64,000 nt of DNA, from contig NZ_BCVX01000002.1 of NCBI RefSeq assembly GCF_001591965.1, positions 124,001 to 188,000 on the forward strand, in the 5' to 3' direction. The position numbers and the translations under genes were made by a program. This document shows, in pieces, positions 61,159 to 64,000 of this stretch; positions within the stretch are counted from its first letter, which is position 1; each line of letters starts with the position of its first letter. Below the pieces are notes generated by a model, which made no database searches, was not told the origin of the DNA, and worked only from the letters and a program-made list of their open reading frames with translations. The DNA is from Lysinibacillus odysseyi 34hs-1 = NBRC 100172 (GTDB lineage: Bacteria; Bacillota; Bacilli; Bacillales_A; Planococcaceae).

Positions 61159-63234
61159 TTATGGAATTACTGTATCATTTGTAAAGACATTCAACTTTAT
61201 ATTAGGATATTTTTCTCTAAACTCTAATATAACATTTGTACAACTTTGACAAGTATTTAACTCTGAGAAAAGATTAATCTCACCTTTAATATTTGGGTCT
61301 TTTATTTTTGAAGCTATGTCTTCAAGAATCTTTACCTCTGTATCATTATATCTTGGAAATTCATCTATCACATAATTTTTGAAAATACGATTACTTTCTG
61401 CTGTTGCATATGAAAAATCCATAACATCAGCCCCTAAACTATCACTAGAATGAATTTGACTATGAGCATTGAATTCTTTTTTTACACCCAATATATTCAC
61501 ATCTGCTGTTGCAACATTACCATTATTAAGTAGTGTATTTATTTTTCTATCTATTTTTTTCCTTTGTGTGTTAGATAAATTTATATATTCATCTGTATTT
61601 TTAAATGCTGCTATCGACTCAGAGAGTTTTAATCTCACAACCTGAGATCTATCTTTTAAAACTTTTCCACTAAGATTAACCGTATCCTTATCCCGTTTCC
61701 CCCCACCATCTTGCTTCCCAACGGCCTGCATCACCGTGTCCTTCGTGGCTTCTATTCCTTCCCGCACGGTCATGTTCGTTGTGGGACCAAGAGGAACAGG
61801 GGCTAATCCAAAGTTAGGTAAAGGCATGTCAAGCAGTTGTTCCTTCTTTGCCTTCTTTGCCTTCAATGCCGCCTGCGTCTTGGCAATCGGTGTCTTCACC
61901 ACGTCATCATACGTTTTAGCAGCGGCCGCCTTGATATTGGCTGGATCAAGGGTATTCTTAGCTTTTGTAATAATCGCTGAATTTTTCACGGCCTCGATGG
62001 TCTTATTGATCGCTTCTTTACTGAAGTTGCTTTTCCAAAAATCCGCTGCCTGCTGGGCTTTTTGCTGAACCGTGGCGTAGACATTTGTCTTGAGGGTTTC
62101 CTTCAGCTTGTCGGTCTTCATCGCATTGTACGGAAGGGTATTATCGGCCTTGGACGCGGCATTGCCGAGTTTCCCTGCCTTACCGAGCTTATCGAGTCCC
62201 TTCACTCCGATAACCGAGACGATTCCATAGGAGAAGAATTCAGCGCGGCTGCGGGCATCTCCGTTCACAACATCGCGTTCCCATGCCGCCTCGACCGCCC
62301 CCCACATCTGTTTTGCGGTATCGATCGGGTTCATGATCGCTGTCGCAAGACCGCCAAAGAAGCCGACAGGATCTGTGAACAGGTTTTTTAATAGGTCGAA
62401 CAAGCCTGTAAAAATATCCGCGATTGCTTTGGCAACCCCTTCAGCAATTCCTACAAGCACATCTCCTACAACCTTATACCACGCCTTATCTTCCTTCACA
62501 TCTGTTTCGACGGGACGTTCGCATGCGAGCATCTCCTGCGAGTCAATTCCGTTCTCTACACCCATGGCAGACAGGCTCATCGCAATCGCACTGTTACCCG
62601 TGATGCTCGACCACTTATCGGTCGGGAAGTTGACATCCGTCAGTCCTTCTTGGAAGAGACCTTCGATGTTTTGTACCCACTCCTTCATCGACTGGATACT
62701 TGATTCAATCGGTACGAGCTGCGTTGTTTGGGTACTGTCAAATGTATGAAGTGCCTCTACCGTGTCATCCCGCTTTGTCTTGGCATCTGCAACACTTTCC
62801 TGAACAAGCGTATCGTCAAGCTTCGGCAGGCCGACGATATCCGAGACTTCATCCATGATGGCATTCGCCTCGTCTGTCAGGGCTGCGGTAATCGTGGCGC
62901 TTTCTGTGAGTCCTTCTTCGACCTTCGTCTCCAGGAATTCCTCTACAATATGACCGGCATCGACCGGCTCCAGTGAGACAAGTGCCTGCTGAGCCTGCTG
63001 GAGGACTGTATTGAATTCCTCTTTAAATGACAGGAAATATTGAAGGAAAGGGAGATGGCAGGATGTATAGAAGTCACGAATTGCCTGGCCGCCTTCTCCT
63101 TTTAGCGCTTCTTCCATAGCTGTAAGTTTCTCCACCGCCTTCTGGATTGCGGTGATTTCTTTCTCCAGCCGGTTCATCCTGTTAATATTACGGATCAATC
63201 CATCATGCAGAAGATCGACATCCAATACTTTCAT
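61159..63234 (-). CDS. LXG-domain polymorphic toxin with C-terminal deaminase-like domain
   Basis: A 691-residue protein. Residues 1-200 are an alpha-helical LXG domain (MKVLDVDLLHDGLIRNINRM), the type VIIb secretion signal region. A hydrophobic stretch follows (about 265-305), then a linker shared with the orphan tip (about 300-520). The C-terminus (about 545-691) has 'AHSQIHS', 'DTEVKILEDIA' and 'LNTCQSCTNVILEFREKYPN', the pattern of toxin deaminases of the BURPS668_1122/YwqJ-like class (Glu plus CxxC zinc site). It would act on nucleic acid bases in a target cell. The ATG at 63234 has a GGTGA site; the longer frame has none. Confidence 0.82.
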   Translation of the reverse strand: MKVLDVDLLHDGLIRNINRMNRLEKEITAIQKAVEKLTAMEEALKGEGGQAIRDFYTSCHLPFLQYFLSFKEEFNTVLQQAQQALVSLEPVDAGHIVEEFLETKVEEGLTESATITAALTDEANAIMDEVSDIVGLPKLDDTLVQESVADAKTKRDDTVEALHTFDSTQTTQLVPIESSIQSMKEWVQNIEGLFQEGLTDVNFPTDKWSSITGNSAIAMSLSAMGVENGIDSQEMLACERPVETDVKEDKAWYKVVGDVLVGIAEGVAKAIADIFTGLFDLLKNLFTDPVGFFGGLATAIMNPIDTAKQMWGAVEAAWERDVVNGDARSRAEFFSYGIVSVIGVKGLDKLGKAGKLGNAASKADNTLPYNAMKTDKLKETLKTNVYATVQQKAQQAADFWKSNFSKEAINKTIEAVKNSAIITKAKNTLDPANIKAAAAKTYDDVVKTPIAKTQAALKAKKAKKEQLLDMPLPNFGLAPVPLGPTTNMTVREGIEATKDTVMQAVGKQDGGGKRDKDTVNLSGKVLKDRSQVVRLKLSESIAAFKNTDEYINLSNTQRKKIDRKINTLLNNGNVATADVNILGVKKEFNAHSQIHSSDSLGADVMDFSYATAESNRIFKNYVIDEFPRYNDTEVKILEDIASKIKDPNIKGEINLFSELNTCQSCTNVILEFREKYPNIKLNVFTNDTVIP
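61676..62348. repeat. Direct repeat, linker region of the intact LXG gene
   Basis: The partner of 57053-57716. It starts inside the linker and covers it to the LXG-proximal side; the toxin-proximal end lies exactly where the two tips diverge, near residue 520. Confidence 0.85.
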
Positions 63235-63256
63235 TATATCACCCACTTTAATTTGA

Positions 63257-63272
63257 TTAGAAACATTTCTAA
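63257..63272. promoter_or_regulatory. Palindrome upstream of the LXG toxin gene
   Basis: TTAGAAA and TTTCTAA form a perfect 7 bp inverted repeat around a CA centre, 23 bases before the LXG start codon. A possible operator; no regulator is known. Confidence 0.35.
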
Positions 63273-63332
63273 ACCAAAGTGCTAAAATGCCGAGTAGTTC
63301 CGACAAGCACTGGGACTGCAAAGCTGTCTCCT

Positions 63333-63352
63333 GAGGGAATTCCCCTCAGGCT
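63333..63352. other. Hairpin in the leader of the LXG gene
   Basis: CCTGAGGG and CCCTCAGG arms with a short GAATT loop; no T run follows on either strand. Confidence 0.4.
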
Positions 63353-63396
63353 TGATGTAAGTGGTCTGTCCTATTAACCCTCAATTCTGCCTGCTG

Positions 63397-63439
63397 AAAA
63401 AAACAGTCAAGCTCCATAAGGAAGCCTGACAGATGACTG
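63397..63439 (-). terminator. Intrinsic terminator between the DUF5344 gene and the LXG toxin
   Basis: CAGTCA and TGACTG arms enclosing a second short stem are followed by seven T on the minus strand. It lies only 8 bases after the DUF5344 stop codon. Confidence 0.8.
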
Positions 63440-63446
63440 CAAAAGA

Positions 63447-63752
63447 TTAAGAGTATGTTACATACGGCTTATTCAACACTGCTCCGTTAATGGCAGCAGA
63501 TATTTTCTCATCCTGCTCTTTCATATATTGAACAGAATTTTTCGATGTCTGGACATTGTTGAGCAGCAGCGTTTGATAGGTCGTCAAAAGGTTCTCAAGC
63601 TCTTTTGCTACACTATTTAATTTTGTTGCTACCTCTAATACGTTGCCTGTAATCTCTGGCTCCGCCTTCGGATTTAATGCATTGGCTTCTGTTTCCATTA
63701 CACCTAGCTGCTCTTCTGCTTCTGCATAAATCATTTTGATTTCAGTTGTCAT
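63447..63752 (-). CDS. YwqI-like DUF5344 family small helical protein
   Basis: A 101-residue helical protein of the DUF5344 (YwqI) type: 'EIKMIYAEAEEQLGVMETEAN' at the N-terminus and 'YQTLLLNNVQTSKNSVQYMKEQDEKI' toward the end. Such small proteins pair with LXG toxins for export by the type VIIb system. An AGAGGAG site lies 7 bases before the ATG. It lies upstream of the LXG gene on the same strand but is separated from it by a terminator. Confidence 0.8.
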   Translation of the reverse strand: MTTEIKMIYAEAEEQLGVMETEANALNPKAEPEITGNVLEVATKLNSVAKELENLLTTYQTLLLNNVQTSKNSVQYMKEQDEKISAAINGAVLNKPYVTYS

Positions 63753-63879
63753 GCAATCATCTCCTCTTTACTCCTTTGATTTTAGATAAGTGCCGGATAG
63801 GAAATCATCAACTAGAAAAAATTAATACCTTTTCAGCTATAAGCCCTTCCTCAGACCGAAGAAGGGCTTATGCTAAAGT

Positions 63880-63900
63880 AAAAAGCTGGCTGGCTTTTTA
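63880..63900 (-). terminator. Small hairpin overlapping the end of the right-edge gene
   Basis: AAAAAGC and GCTTTTT arms with a 6-base loop, 63881-63899, followed on the minus strand by TTTTTAC. A second hairpin, 63843-63873 (ATAAGCCCTTC and its complement), lies just downstream. Confidence 0.45.
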
Positions 63901-64000
63901 AGTACTTTCTTTCGTACCGCGGATGAACCGTGGCAGCAAAATCAGGAATGTCAAAAACAACAAGCCTAGCAGCAGGCCGATGTAGAAGGTTTTGATGCCT
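63898..64000 (-). CDS. C-terminal end of a membrane protein (partial)
   Basis: The last 33 residues read GIKTFYIGLLLGLLFLTFLI then LLPRFIRGTKEST: one membrane helix and a short basic tail. The gene continues beyond the right edge. The position next to LXG genes would fit a component such as EsaA or EssA of the type VIIb secretion apparatus, but the fragment is too short to identify. Confidence 0.45.
   Translation of the reverse strand, partial: GIKTFYIGLLLGLLFLTFLILLPRFIRGTKEST

Noticed and set aside
57053..62348. Interpretation of the 670 bp direct repeat as an insertion sequence or composite transposon
   Set aside because: The repeat is coding linker of the LXG toxin, with no transposase and no terminal inverted repeats.
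48042..63752. Prophage origin of the immunity island
   Set aside because: No integrase, structural or packaging gene and no attachment site were seen; the LXG, DUF5344 and EndoV frame fits a secretion-linked toxin locus.

Overview
The window reads as a chromosomal segment of a low-GC Gram-positive bacterium of the order Bacillales. It most resembles the Planococcaceae/Caryophanaceae group (Solibacillus, Lysinibacillus and relatives). This is an inference from gene content and gene order, because no 16S rRNA or taxonomic marker lies in the window. Most genes from about 0.5 to 44 kb follow, on the minus strand, the order known from Bacillus subtilis: rpmF, ylbN (yceD), ylbM (tmcAL), ylbL, ylbJ, coaD, rsmD, ylbG, ylbF, ylbC, ctaG, ctaFEDC, ctaA, pyc, ftsW, ylaN, ylaI, ylaH, typA, ylaF, suhB/yktC, yktB, yktA, speA.

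Region by region. 0-16.8 kb is the ylb cluster plus a GGDEF protein, a glycerophosphodiester phosphodiesterase-like protein, a MurE-like ligase and the CtaM/CtaG cytochrome oxidase assembly genes. 17-20.8 kb is a complete sulfate assimilation operon (cysH-cysP-sat-cysC) that separates ctaM/ctaG from ctaFEDC. 20.9-26.7 kb is the caa3 cytochrome oxidase with divergent ctaA; ctaB is not in the expected gap. 26.8-41.2 kb holds pyc, ftsW, ylaN, an NMT1-type ABC transporter, typA, small yla/ykt genes and a broken ferrochelatase-like gene. 41.2-48 kb holds an NPD-type flavoprotein, speA, lrgAB, a CstA-family transporter and an SDR lacking the usual catalytic residues.

From 48.2 kb to the right edge lies a polymorphic toxin and immunity island. 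On the minus strand it starts with a small DUF5344-type helical protein and an LXG toxin whose C-terminus is a deaminase-like domain (CxxC and upstream Glu motif). More than a dozen intact or broken immunity-type genes follow (SUKH/SMI1, SUKH-4-like, Syd-like, two Imm6-like, two Imm3-like, CdiI-like, DUF6985, a dead Imm22-like and others). Endonuclease V closes the island, giving an order like B. subtilis ywqI-J-K-L. Inside it is an orphan toxin tip carrying a roughly 670 bp copy of the LXG linker joined to a different C-terminal domain. A 75 bp scrap of the same linker lies elsewhere, and there are several gene remnants. The architecture suggests toxin-tip exchange by homologous recombination, leaving behind an archive of orphan immunity genes.

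Starts were refined from ribosome binding sites; several genes (tmcAL, coaD, yktB, speA, an ABC permease) appear to use TTG. Intrinsic terminators are abundant and mark most operon ends. No tRNA, rRNA, CRISPR array, intact insertion sequence or recognised riboswitch was found.
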